A stretch of DNA of 64,000 nt from JACVRW01 sp963757815 (GTDB lineage: Bacteria; Actinomycetota; Thermoleophilia; Solirubrobacterales; Thermoleophilaceae): positions 1 to 64,000 of the forward strand of contig CAVWSN010000025.1 in the NCBI GenBank assembly GCA_963757815.1. The letters are read 5' to 3'. The position numbers were made by a program, and so were the translations under genes. Below the pieces are notes generated by a model, which did not search any database, was not told the DNA's origin, and saw only the letters and a list, made by a program, of their open reading frames with translations. Shown piece by piece: positions 44,268 to 53,036 of the stretch (the first letter of the stretch is position 1; each line of letters opens with the position of its first letter).

Positions 44268-45026
44268 ATAGAGGAGCTCCGGCGGGTCGAACAACTCTTG
44301 GCGACGGGGCTCAATCCGTGCGAGGTCTCTCGGCGCACCGGAATTCCACGAACGACGATTCGCGATTGGGCGGCGCAAGAACGCTGGCTCACGGTCTCCG
44401 CGAAAGAGAGCAGTAGCTGTCGCCGTTGCGGCTGGCCCGAGCACCGGTTCGCCGAACTTCCAGCGGACTACGCGTACCTACTCGGTCTCTATCTGGGAGA
44501 CGGGTTCCTCTCGACTGGCCGGCGCGGTGTGTTCCGCCTGCGAATCTCGCTGGATAATCGCTATCCCGGCATCATCGCGGAATGCCGGAAGGTGATACGG
44601 AGCGTCTTTCCTGATAACCGTGTCGTCGTGCAGCCGAAACAAGGTGAGGGATGCTCTGATATCGGGGTCTACTCGAAAAGGCTGCCCTGCTTCTTCCCCC
44701 AACACGGCCCAGGCCCCAAGCACGAACGACGGATCGTGCTCACACCTTGGCAGGAGGTCATCGTCTCCAAGTGGCCCGGAACGCTATTGCGTGGGCTCAT
44801 TCATTCCGACGGTTGCAGGTTCACCAATCGGGTGCGACACGATGAACGGACATACAGCTATCCGCGATATGGCTTCTCGAATCGCTCCGATGACATCCGC
44901 AGGATCTTCACGGACGGCTGCGATCGGCTTGGGGTGGAATGGCGAGTGACGAGCAGCTGCAACATCTCCGTCGCGCGCCGCGAATCCGTGAAGCTGCTCG
45001 ACGAGTTCGTCGGACCGAAGTACTGA
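44259..45026 (+). CDS. tRNA-adjacent HTH/LAGLIDADG homing endonuclease-like protein, copy 3 (intact)
   Basis: 255 residues from GTG 44259, the only uninterrupted copy. HTH EVSRRTGIPRTTIRDWAAQE (about 25-44); zinc knuckle SCRRCGWPEHRFAELP; LAGLIDADG 1 YLLGLYLGDGFLS; the block PCFFPQHGPGPKHERRIVLT; LAGLIDADG 2 LLRGLIHSDGCRFTN; then YGFSNRSDDIRRIFTDGC and the end KLLDEFVGPKY. Both catalytic-type aspartates are kept, so DNA cleavage is plausible. It is co-directional with tRNA-Leu(CAA), 39 bases downstream, with the SOS-like box at its start. Its 3' end touches the damaged start of the VOC gene. Confidence 0.8.
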   Translation: MRSIEELRRVEQLLATGLNPCEVSRRTGIPRTTIRDWAAQERWLTVSAKESSSCRRCGWPEHRFAELPADYAYLLGLYLGDGFLSTGRRGVFRLRISLDNRYPGIIAECRKVIRSVFPDNRVVVQPKQGEGCSDIGVYSKRLPCFFPQHGPGPKHERRIVLTPWQEVIVSKWPGTLLRGLIHSDGCRFTNRVRHDERTYSYPRYGFSNRSDDIRRIFTDGCDRLGVEWRVTSSCNISVARRESVKLLDEFVGPKY

Positions 45027-45032
45027 TCGTGC

Positions 45033-45479
45033 CTGCGCCGCTACTCCCATACGAACCTCGTCGCGCGGGACTGGCGGCGCCTCGCCGACTTCTATGTCGA
45101 CGTGTTCGGCTGCGAGCCGGTCCCTCCGGAGCGCGACCTCGAGGGCGCCTGGCTGGACCACGCGACCGGGCTGCGGTCGGCGCACGTGCGGGGGGTGCAC
45201 CTGCGGCTGCCGGGGCACGGCGCCGATGGCCCGACGCTCGAGGTGTTCGGCTACGACGAGTCGCTTCCGCAGCCGGAGCCGGCGGCGAATCGCTTCGGGT
45301 TCGGGCACATCGCGTTCGAGGTCGATGACGTGGCGGCCACGCTCGACAGGCTCCTGGCCGCGGGCGGAGAGCGGCTCGGGGAGATCGCGCGAACCGATAT
45401 TCCCGGAGCCGGGCGCCTCGAGCTGGTCTATGCGCTCGACCCAGAGGGGAACGTGCTCGAGCTTCAGGCCTGGGGCTGA
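45033..45479 (+). CDS. VOC (glyoxalase-like) protein lacking a normal start
   Basis: About 148 residues: YSHTNLVARDWRRLADFYVD (metal His and helix), VFGCEPVPPERDLEGAWLD, RGVHLRLPGHG, FGFGHIAFEVDDVAATLDRL and LVYALDPEGNVLELQAWG (metal Glu). The fold is complete. The frame begins right after the LAGLIDADG stop with no ATG, GTG or TTG; a GTG at 45029 (MPAPL) is one base out of frame. So either an indel is present or the LAGLIDADG insertion clipped the start. Confidence 0.75.
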   Translation: MRRYSHTNLVARDWRRLADFYVDVFGCEPVPPERDLEGAWLDHATGLRSAHVRGVHLRLPGHGADGPTLEVFGYDESLPQPEPAANRFGFGHIAFEVDDVAATLDRLLAAGGERLGEIARTDIPGAGRLELVYALDPEGNVLELQAWG

Positions 45480-45862
45480 GCGCCGGCCTGCTGCAACCAC
45501 TCTCGAAACGGCGCCTCGAACCCGCCGGGAATGAACACGTTGAACGCGGTCGCCGGCTCGCTGCCGCGGTTCTCGAAGTCGTGCGTGACGCCCGCCGGCA
45601 CACGAATGAACGTGCCCGCCGGCGCTTCGGTCCACCTCTCGCCGACGAGGAACGACATCGTGCCGGCGGTGACGAGGAAGAGCTCCTCGTTGGCGTCGTG
45701 ATGGTGGGGTCCCGGCCCGGGTTGACCGGGCTCGACCGACCACTCCGACACGCAGTAGCGATCGTCCGTCTCGGGGCCGTCGGCCTTGAAGACTCCGCGC
45801 ATCGGGCCGAGCTCGTATGCCCGTCCGGCACCCGGCGCCAGGATGATCGGCTCGTGGGTCAT
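45464..45862 (-). CDS. Cupin-domain protein
   Basis: 132 residues, single conserved barrel: PGPGPHHHDANEELFLVTAG (motif 1 with H-x-H and E) and VPAGVTHDFENRGSEPATAF (motif 2 with H). A mononuclear metal enzyme or binding protein of unknown substrate. Its 3' end overlaps the VOC gene tail to tail by 16 bases; it is divergent from the M28 peptidase. Confidence 0.8.
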   Translation of the reverse strand: MTHEPIILAPGAGRAYELGPMRGVFKADGPETDDRYCVSEWSVEPGQPGPGPHHHDANEELFLVTAGTMSFLVGERWTEAPAGTFIRVPAGVTHDFENRGSEPATAFNVFIPGGFEAPFREWLQQAGAQPQA

Positions 45863-45941
45863 CGGCCAGTTGTACCGTGGCGCTCGGGCGATGTCTTGGA
45901 CAGGTTTGACCTGGTGATCGCGTAGCCGGCTTGGCCGATCG

Positions 45942-47128
45942 ATGACGATCGACACCTTCGCCGAGGCCGAGAGGCTCGTCGACGACTTCGGCCCGCGGGG
46001 ACCGGGCACCGACGCCGAGCGGCGCGCCGCATCCCATCTCGCCGGCCGGCTCGGCGAGCTCGGCCGCGAAGCCGAGACCGAGTCCTTCAGCACCTGGCCG
46101 GGATGGCCGCTCGCCTACGCGCTGCACGCCGGCCTGGCGATCGCGGGGAGCGCGCTGGCGGTCGACCTGCCCGTCGCAGGTGCCGCGCTCGCGCTCGCCG
46201 CGGTGCTCCTCACGCTGCTCGACGCGAGCGGCGTGCTTCTCACCACCCGCCGCCTGTTCGGCCGGCGGGCCTCCCAGAACGTGGTCTCGTGGGGCGACCG
46301 GGACGCACCCGGGCGCGCTTCTGCTCGTCGCGCACTACGACACCGGCCCCGGAGGGTTCGCAAACGGCGACGCCGCGCGCATGCGGCTCGCCGCCGTCGG
46401 GCAGCTCCTGCGCCGGCCGATCTCGCCGCTCGGCCCCTTCTTCTGGTCGCTGGTCGCCGTGCTCGTGTGCTGCCTGGCGAGACTCGCGGACCTCTCCGGC
46501 ACATGGCTGAGCGTGATCCAGTTCGTCCCGACGGTCGTGCTCATCGTGTCGGTCCCGCTGCTCCTCGACATCGCGCTGTCGGGCTACCAGCAGGGCGAGA
46601 ACGACAACGCGTCCGGGGTCGCTCTCGCCCTGCGCCTGGCCGAGCGCGCGGACCCCGAGCGCTTCGGCGTCCACGTGGTCCTGACCGGCTCGCAGAAGGC
46701 GTTCGCCCAGGGCATGCGCGCGTTTCTGCGCCGCCACCGGAACGAGCTCACGCCCGAGCGCACCGTCGTCCTCAACCTCGATGAGGTCGGGGACGGCGAG
46801 CCGCGCTACACGCGCCGGGAGGGCTCGCTGCCGTCCCTGCGCTCCCACCCCCAGCTCGTGAGGCTGTGCGACGCGATCGCGGAGAGGACGGGTGCGGCCG
46901 CCGCTCGTGAACCGCGCCCCCAGCGACGGCTACGCCGCGCGCTCCGCGGGGGTCCCCGCGGTCACCGTCAGCTGCCGGGACGAGCGCGGCTGGGCTTCGC
47001 GACGCCTCAACGAGGAAGCGCTGACGGCCGCCGAGGTGTTCTGTCTCGAGTTCATCGGCCGGCTCGACGACGAGATCGGGCCCGAGCTTCCCGGCCGCGC
47101 GGACGAGACCGCGCTCAGCGAGAGCTGA
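45942..47128 (+). CDS. M28-family (Zn) peptidase with membrane segments (two frameshifts)
   Basis: About 394 residues. Start MTIDTFAEAERLVDDFGPRG. Two hydrophobic helices near 60-100, then after a shift near 46312 the zinc motif LLLVAHYDTGPGG (H-x-D), further helices, the GENDNASGVALALRLAER motif, VVLTGSQKAFAQGM, VVLNLDEVGDGEPRY, and after a shift near 46895 the terminal VNRAPSDGYAARSAGVPAVT. The classical E-E pair of the M28 family reads SQKA here instead of G-E-E, so the catalytic glutamate may be changed. The role is unclear; a degenerate membrane peptidase is possible. Confidence 0.75.
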
Positions 47129-48972
47129 TCTCCGGCGCCCGCGCGGCGAACCAGTCGAGCGCCTCCGGGTTGGCGAGCGAGTCCCGGCTCGCCGCGCCGG
47201 CGGGGTCCGCGCCGAGCAGGATCTTCTTGACGGGCACCTCGAGCTTCTTGTTCGACAGCGTGCGCGGGACTTCGGGGATGACCTCGATCGAGTCGGGCAC
47301 GTGCCGGGGCGAGCAATGCTCGCGGACGCGCCGGCGGATCGCGGCCTGCAACTCGTCGTCGAGTTCGGCGCCCGCGCGCAGCACCACGTAGAGGAGCATG
47401 CGCCCGTCGACGTCGACGACGAGCGAGTCGAGCACCTCCGGCACGCCCTCGACCGCGCTGTAGATCTCGCTCGTCCCCATGCGCACGCCGCCGCGGTTGA
47501 TGGTCGAGTCCGAGCGGCCGTAGATGACCGCGCTCCCGCGACTCGTGATCTTGATCCAGTCGCCGTGGCGCCAGATGCCGGGGAACATCTCGAAGTAGCT
47601 CTGCCGGTAGCGCTCGCCGCCGGGGTCGTTCCAGAAGTAGAGCGGCATCGAGGGCATCGGGCGCGTGATCACGAGCTCCCCCACCTGGTCGACGAGCGGC
47701 CGGCCGTCCTCGCTCCACGCCTCGACCGAGGCGCCGAGGCAGCGGGCCTGGAGCTCCCCGGCGTGGACCGGCAGCGTCGGGACTCCGCCGACGAAGGCCG
47801 TGCAGAGGTCGGTGCCCCCGCTCGTCGAGAACAGCCAGACGTCGGGGAAGTGGCGGTACACCCACTCGAAGCCATCGACCGGCAGCGGCGAGCCCGTTGA
47901 GCCGATTGCGCGCAGCGCGGCCGGGCGCGCCGGCTCCACGCCGGCCTTGACGCTCGCGCCGATGAAACCGGCGCTCGTGCCGAAGGTCGTGACCCCGGCC
48001 TCGGCGGCGAGCTCCCACATCCCCTGCGGATCGGGCTGGCCGTCGTAGAGCACGATCGCCGCGCCCGCCAGCAGCCCGCCGACGAGGAAGTTCCACATCA
48101 TCCAGCCGGTCGTCGTGAACCAGAAGAAGCGGTCGCCCTCGGAGAGATCGCTGTGGAGGTGCGCCTTCTTCAGGTGCTCGAGCAGGATGCCGCCGTGGCC
48201 GTGGACGATCGCCTTCGGCAGCCCCGTCGTGCCGGACGAGTACAGCACCCACAGCGGGTGGTCGAAGGGAAGCTGCTCGAACTCGAGCTCGGCCGGCTCG
48301 GCGAGGAGCGCCTCCCAGCCGGACGGGACGAGCACCGTGTGCTCCAGCGACGGGATCGCGGCCTCGATCTCGCGGACGCGGTCGCGGCGATCGAAGTCCT
48401 TGCCTCCGTAGCGGTAGCCCTCGGTCGCGATCAGAACCTTCGGCTCGATCTGGGCGAAGCGGTCGACCACCGTCGGCACCCCGAACTCCGGCGCGCAGCT
48501 CGACCAGACCGCTCCGATCGACGCACAGGCGAGGAAGGCGATCACCGTCTCGGGGACATTCGGCATGTAGGCGGCCACGCGGTCCCCGCGCTCGACCCCA
48601 AGCCGCCGCAGGCCCGCGGCACAGCGGGCGGTCTGATCGCGCAGCTCGTCCCAGCTGAGCTCGGCGAGCGGGCTCGACTCGGTGGCGTGGACGATCGCGG
48701 CGGCGCCCGGGCGAGCCATGCGGAACACGTGCTCGGCGTAGTTCAGGCGCGTCCCCGGGAACCACTCGGCGCCGGGCATCTCGTCCCGTCCGAGCACGCG
48801 CTCGGGCGCCGGGCCGACCTCGATAGCGCTCCCAGATCGCGCCCCAGAAGCCCTCGAGGTCCTCGACCGACCAGCGCCACAGCTCGTGATAGTCCGAGAA
48901 GCCGCGCTCCTCGATGAACGCGGCCATCTTGGACGGGCCGCGGGGCTCCCAGAGCAGGTCTCCCTCACGCAT
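47115..48972 (-). CDS. Acetoacetyl-CoA synthetase (one frameshift)
   Basis: About 620 residues. Start MREGDLLWEPRGPSKMAAF; a shift near 48827; then GTRLNYAEHVF, the ATP motif WVLYSSGTTGLPKAIVHGHG, WFTTTGWMMWNFLVGGLL, STSGGTDLCTAFVGG, GDWIKITSRGSAVIYGRSD and the C-terminal lysine VPRTLSNKKLEVPVKKIL. The N-terminal length and FSTSGGTD/GWMMWN motifs separate it from acetyl-CoA synthetase. It activates acetoacetate to acetoacetyl-CoA with ATP. It converges with the M28 gene by 14 bases. Confidence 0.9.
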
Positions 48973-48999
48973 CGGCGCGGGATGTTAGAGGCCGCATCG

Positions 49000-50234
49000 T
49001 TAGGGCTCGACGGGCACCGAGCGCAGGCGCGCGAGGCGCTCGCGCCGCCGGCGGTGCTCATCCTCGACGAGCGGCTCGAGCAGGGCGCGGGCAACGAGCG
49101 GGGTCACGCCCATCACCGCGAACGCGACGGGCCAGGAGACCCCCGACGCGAGCGCGCCGAGCGATACCGGCACGCCGGCGGCCGCGACGCGCATGGCCGT
49201 GTTCTGGATTCCCATCGCCTTGCCGGCCTGGCGGCGGCCGGAGATCTCGGCGGCTGCCGTGAACGAGAGCCCGTTCCAGCTCATCGCGGCCACGCCGCCC
49301 GCAAGCAGCACGGGCACCGCGATCACGGCGGGCGCCGGCGTCAACGCGGCGGCCGCCAGCAGCAGCACGCCCGCGACGGCTGCCAGGCGGCGGAAGGGCT
49401 CGATGCGCTCGTCGCGGAGGTCCGACCAGCGGCCGGCGGCCACGCGCGCCAGTGCGGCGCCGAGCTGCATCGATCCGAGCGCAAGCGCGGCGGTGGCGGC
49501 CGACCAGTCGCGCTCGCCGTACAGGTAGAGCACAAGCAGGGAGGTCACCCCGACCTGGCCGACGATCATGAGCGACGAGGCGGCGCTCAGCCGCCAGATG
49601 CGCGGGTCGCGCACGGCGTCCGGTGCGGGCGGAGCCGGCCGTCTCGAAGCGCGGCCCCTCGCGGAGCCAGACGCCCGCACACAGCGCGGCGAGCAGCATC
49701 GCACCGGCCAGCGCATAGAGCGCGGCGTCGAGGCTCACCGCGGCCGCGAGCGGCGGCAACGAGAACGAAGCGGCGGCTGCGCCCACCGGGACAGCCGTCT
49801 GGCGCAATCCGAGCGCCAGGCCGCGCTCGTCGCGCGGGAACCAGTTGAAGACCGCGCGCCCGCTGGCAGCGATCCCGCTCGCGCCGAGCGCGCCCGGCCA
49901 GGGCCATCCCTCCGAGCAGGGCCGTGTAGCCGTCGGAGGCCGCCACCCCGGCCATCAGCAACCCCGCCGCGCCGAGCCCACCGGCGATCACGTACCTCTC
50001 CCCCACCCGATCGGCGAGCACGCCCCACGCCAGCAGCGTGGCGACGGTGCCGAGGGCGAAGGCGGTGAAGACGGCCGTGACCTGGACGAGCGAGAGGCCG
50101 AAGGTCTCCTGGATCGCGGGGCCGAGCGCAGGCAGGCCGCCCTGGACGGCGGCGATAGCGGCCGTGGCCCCGGCCCCCACGGCCAGCACCACCCAGCGAT
50201 AGCGGGATGGCTGAAGGCCGGTGGTGACTGTCAC
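49000..50234 (-). CDS. MFS transporter (frameshifted)
   Basis: About 400 residues with 12 hydrophobic segments. Start GTG 50234 (VTVTTGLQPSRYRWVVLAVG). The loop 2-3 motif is GVLADRVGERYVIAGGLGAA; the second half has WSDLRDERIEPFRRLAAVAG and AMSWNGLSFTAAAEISGRRQ. Shifts near 49890 and 49650. The substrate is unknown. It shares strand with the acetoacetyl-CoA synthetase, 27 bases upstream of its start, so it could import a carboxylate, but this is a guess. Confidence 0.8.
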
Positions 50235-50305
50235 GCCTTCGAGTCTATGCAGCCCACGCTTCAGGTCGCGGCGTGCGAGATGGGCGGAGCGACATGCAGG
50301 CAAAC

Positions 50306-50331
50306 GAGGGGCGGCCCGTGGGCCGCCCCTC
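50306..50331 (-). terminator. Hairpin terminator
   Basis: GAGGGGCGGCCC and GGGCCGCCCCTC form a 12-bp stem with a 2-base turn, followed on the minus strand by GTTTGCC. It follows the LVIVD-type gene ending at 50362. Confidence 0.65.
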
Positions 50332-50361
50332 GCTTCCGACAGATGCGTACGTCCTCAGTCG

Positions 50362-51790
50362 TTACTCCATGTCCATGGTCTGCGGGTTCAGGTGGTCCAG
50401 TAGGTTGGCCCTGTTGGGCCTCTGGATCCTCGGCCGGTAGACCTCCAGGCCCCTTGCGGCGGCGTTGTTCTCAACGCCGTCGGACACGTACACCGGCAGG
50501 CCCGGACCGGAGTTGAACAGCGGACCCGTGTACGGGTATGCCGACCAGGCGCCGGTCGTTCGCTCCGGGTCGTAGTAGGCGATCTCCCTCAGCCGCGTCG
50601 GGTCGGTGAAGTCGATCACGTCCATTCCGCCCGTGTACCAGGCGTTGACGAGCAGGTCGCGATTGATGCCGGTCACGGTCATGCCCATGTGCGAGGAGCA
50701 GTACTCGCCCGCACTGATGTCGGGCCGCCGGTCACCGACGTGGAACCGGCTCAGGAAGTTCCCCTCCATATCGGAGAAGAACATGTGGCCGGTCTTGTGC
50801 GTCCCGCCGGCCGGGTTCCACGGTCGGGGCTGGTACGTGGTCATCGGCGGGCAGCCACGGCCCGAACGCCTCGTCGACCCAGTTGACGGTCTCCATGCCG
50901 TTGTCGAACATCACCGAGTGGAAGAAGTCGACCGCTCCCGGGAACTGGCCCGAGCCGCCCGAGCTGACATCGTCGTCGCCCACGGCCATCGGATCCATCG
51001 TGTCCGGGATGCCGGTGTCTGGATCGACCTCCCAGACCTGGCCCTGCTCGGCGCAGGCGCCGCCGGCGATCTGATCTCGGCACGTGAATGACGATGTCGT
51101 GGCACGCCACCGCCGCCGGCTCGAGGCGGGCGGCACAAGCCCCTTCTCGGACCACTCCTGCCTGCCGTCCGGGTCAGCGGCCAGCCGGGAGCTGGTAGCT
51201 GATCTCCGGCTGCACGTCGATCTCCGGCGGACGTCCGCCGGGTTGTCGAGCGGAACCTCCACGACCTGGATCACGCCGTGGAGCGGGTCTCGACTCGGGC
51301 TCGCCCGGGTCCTCGTCGTACGGGTTGTGCCGGTGTTCCGGAACTCCGTATCACCGCACGTCGGCCCCGCGCCCAGCGGGTACGACGACACGTACACGAC
51401 GAGGCAGATTGCCCGTCGATCCTCGGCGACCTCTCCGGTCCACAGGGTGATGGTGTGGGCGCCGCAGTCCGTGTAGACGAGTGTCGACTTGCTGGATGTT
51501 GGTGAACGGAGTCGGGAATCGGGAGTTGTCGCTCATCGTGAAGACCCGGACGCCCTCCCAGCCGGTGGGTCGCGTGACCGACCCGGCGGACCTAACGGTG
51601 CGGATCGCGCACACTCAGGGCGTAGGCCATGGTGCGTATCCACCGCCAGAGAGCATCAGGTCCGCGACGCCGTTGCCGTTCCGGTCCCAGAGGATCGGGT
51701 CGTTCTGGGCCCGTCACAGGGGAAGTTCCTCACCAGCCGCGGGCTGAAGGGGTTGGAGATGTCGAAGATGCGCACGCCGCCGCTCGAGGC
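50362..51790 (-). pseudogene. LVIVD-type propeller protein, N-terminally truncated (paralogue 1b, frameshifted)
   Basis: Frames assemble to GVRIFDISNPFSPRLVRNF, PTGWEGVRVFTMSDNSRFP, YTDCGAHTITLWTGEVAEDR, LVVYVSSYPLGAGPTCGD, GVIQVVEVPLDNPADV, DGRQEWSEKGL, GQVWEVDPDTGIPDTMDP, DFFHSVMFDNGMETVNWVDE, GNFLSRFHVGDRRPDISAGE and the end LDHLNPQTMDME. The order parallels paralogue 1a upstream, from the same blade onward. The signal peptide and first blade are absent because the sequence runs straight on from 1a at about 51790. At least five frameshifts. Likely secreted beta-propeller of unknown role. Confidence 0.55.
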
Positions 51791-52694
51791 CGGTCAGCCC
51801 CTTCTCGGTCCAATCCTGCCTGCCGTCCGGGTCACGCGGCCAGCCCGGGAGCTGGTAGCTGATCTCCGGCTCGGCGATCTCGGCGGTGTCCGCCGGGTTG
51901 TTCAGCGGCACCGACAGGACCTGAATCACCCTGTGAAGCGGGTCCTCGACCTCGTTGTCGCCCTGCGGAACCTCGAACCGGTTGTTGGTGTTCTTGTACG
52001 GCTCCTGTCCCGCCGGCATACCGGTCTGACCGCACGTCGGCCCCGGCCGCAGCGGATACGACGACACGTACACGACGAGGCGCGGATTCTGTGGATCGTT
52101 GGCGAACTTGGTATTCGCCGTGATCGTGTGCGCACCGCAGTCGGTGTACTGGGAGTGGACCTGCTGGATGTTCGCGAACGGAGCGCCGGGGAATCGGTTA
52201 GAGCCGTCGCTCACGTTGAACACCCGGACGCCCTCCCAGCCCTGTGGGTTGGCGTCGAACCGAACCGGCGGACCTCCCGGAGTCGGATTCGGCTGCATCG
52301 ACACCGGGGCGTCGCAGGCCTCGCTGTCCATGGTCCGGTCGACCGCGAGCATCATCAGGTCCGGAACCCCGTTGCGGTTGCGGTCCCAGAGGATCGGGTC
52401 GTTCTGGTTGCCGTTGCACTGGAAGTTCCGGATCTCATCCGGGTTGGCCGGATCCGAGATGTCGTAGATGTGCGCCCCGGCGGGCACCCCGCCGGTCGCC
52501 CCGTTGTACCACCCCAGCACGGCGTACTTGCCCCAGAAGGCAAAGTCGGAGTGAGTGGCCGGGAATGGATCGTCGAACTCCTTGATGACCCTTAAGGCCT
52601 CGTCCTGCCGGTCCGAGAACTGCGCACTGGCCGTGCCGGTCATCACCCCCATCGTCACGAGCACGGCTACGACTAAACGGAACGCACGTCTCAT
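51714..52694 (-). CDS. LVIVD-type propeller protein, N-terminal part (paralogue 1a)
   Basis: Start ATG 52694 after GGAGGGGGTCCGC. Signal peptide FRLVVAVLVTMGVMTGTASA. Blades: SDFAFWGKYAVLGWYNGAT, GAHIYDISDPANPDEIRNFQ, NDPILWDRNRNGVPDLMMLA, VRVFNVSDGSNRFPGAPFAN, CGAHTITANTKFANDPQNPR, LVVYVSSYPLRPGPTCGQTG, HRVIQVLSVPLNNPADTAEI and DGRQDWTEKGL. Then it passes abruptly into the middle of the related paralogue 1b at about 51790 and closes at 51714. It appears to be the front of one gene joined to the back of another by deletion between tandem paralogues. Confidence 0.6.
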   Translation of the reverse strand: MRRAFRLVVAVLVTMGVMTGTASAQFSDRQDEALRVIKEFDDPFPATHSDFAFWGKYAVLGWYNGATGGVPAGAHIYDISDPANPDEIRNFQCNGNQNDPILWDRNRNGVPDLMMLAVDRTMDSEACDAPVSMQPNPTPGGPPVRFDANPQGWEGVRVFNVSDGSNRFPGAPFANIQQVHSQYTDCGAHTITANTKFANDPQNPRLVVYVSSYPLRPGPTCGQTGMPAGQEPYKNTNNRFEVPQGDNEVEDPLHRVIQVLSVPLNNPADTAEIAEPEISYQLPGWPRDPDGRQDWTEKGLTGLERRRAHLRHLQPLQPAAGEELPL

Positions 52695-52843
52695 GCGGAC
52701 CCCCTCCACAGGTTGAGTGATGAACGGCGTCGGCCGCCGCAGGCGTCGGGCAAGCGACCGAGGCTTCTCCCCGCCCGGTCCTCGCGTGTTACAGCAGCCT
52801 GCACAAGCCTTGGATTTCCTCCGACGTCGTAAGACCGGCTACT

Positions 52844-52906
52844 GCGTACCCCCGGCGGAGCCGGGCCAAACAATCGCGTACCCCCGGCGGAGCCGCGCCA
52901 AACAAT
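52844..52906. repeat. Tandem 31-base repeat in the divergent promoter
   Basis: Two copies (52844-52874 and 52876-52906, one base apart) of an element starting GCGTACCCCCGGCGG and ending GCCAAACAAT, with one mismatch. They lie in the 342-base gap between divergent LVIVD-type genes (52694 and 53037). Otherwise the gap has no gene. Possible paired operator or enhancer sites. Confidence 0.6.
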
Positions 52907-53036
52907 GGTTGACCCCAACTCGCGAGATTGGCTCGATCCGCTCGCGGGTATATGCGCGACGGCAAGCTGAGGAGCCGCCGGCTCCCACCCTGCTGGGATC
53001 TGGCCCCCGGTGGCCTCCTGATGGACAGGAGGTTCC

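Noticed and set aside
44259..45026. WhiA-type sporulation regulator
   Set aside because: WhiA has a C-terminal HTH and degenerate LAGLIDADG helices; here the HTH is N-terminal and both motif aspartates are kept.
52844..52906. CRISPR-like repeat
   Set aside because: Only two copies with a one-base spacer and no cas genes; it is a tandem duplication.
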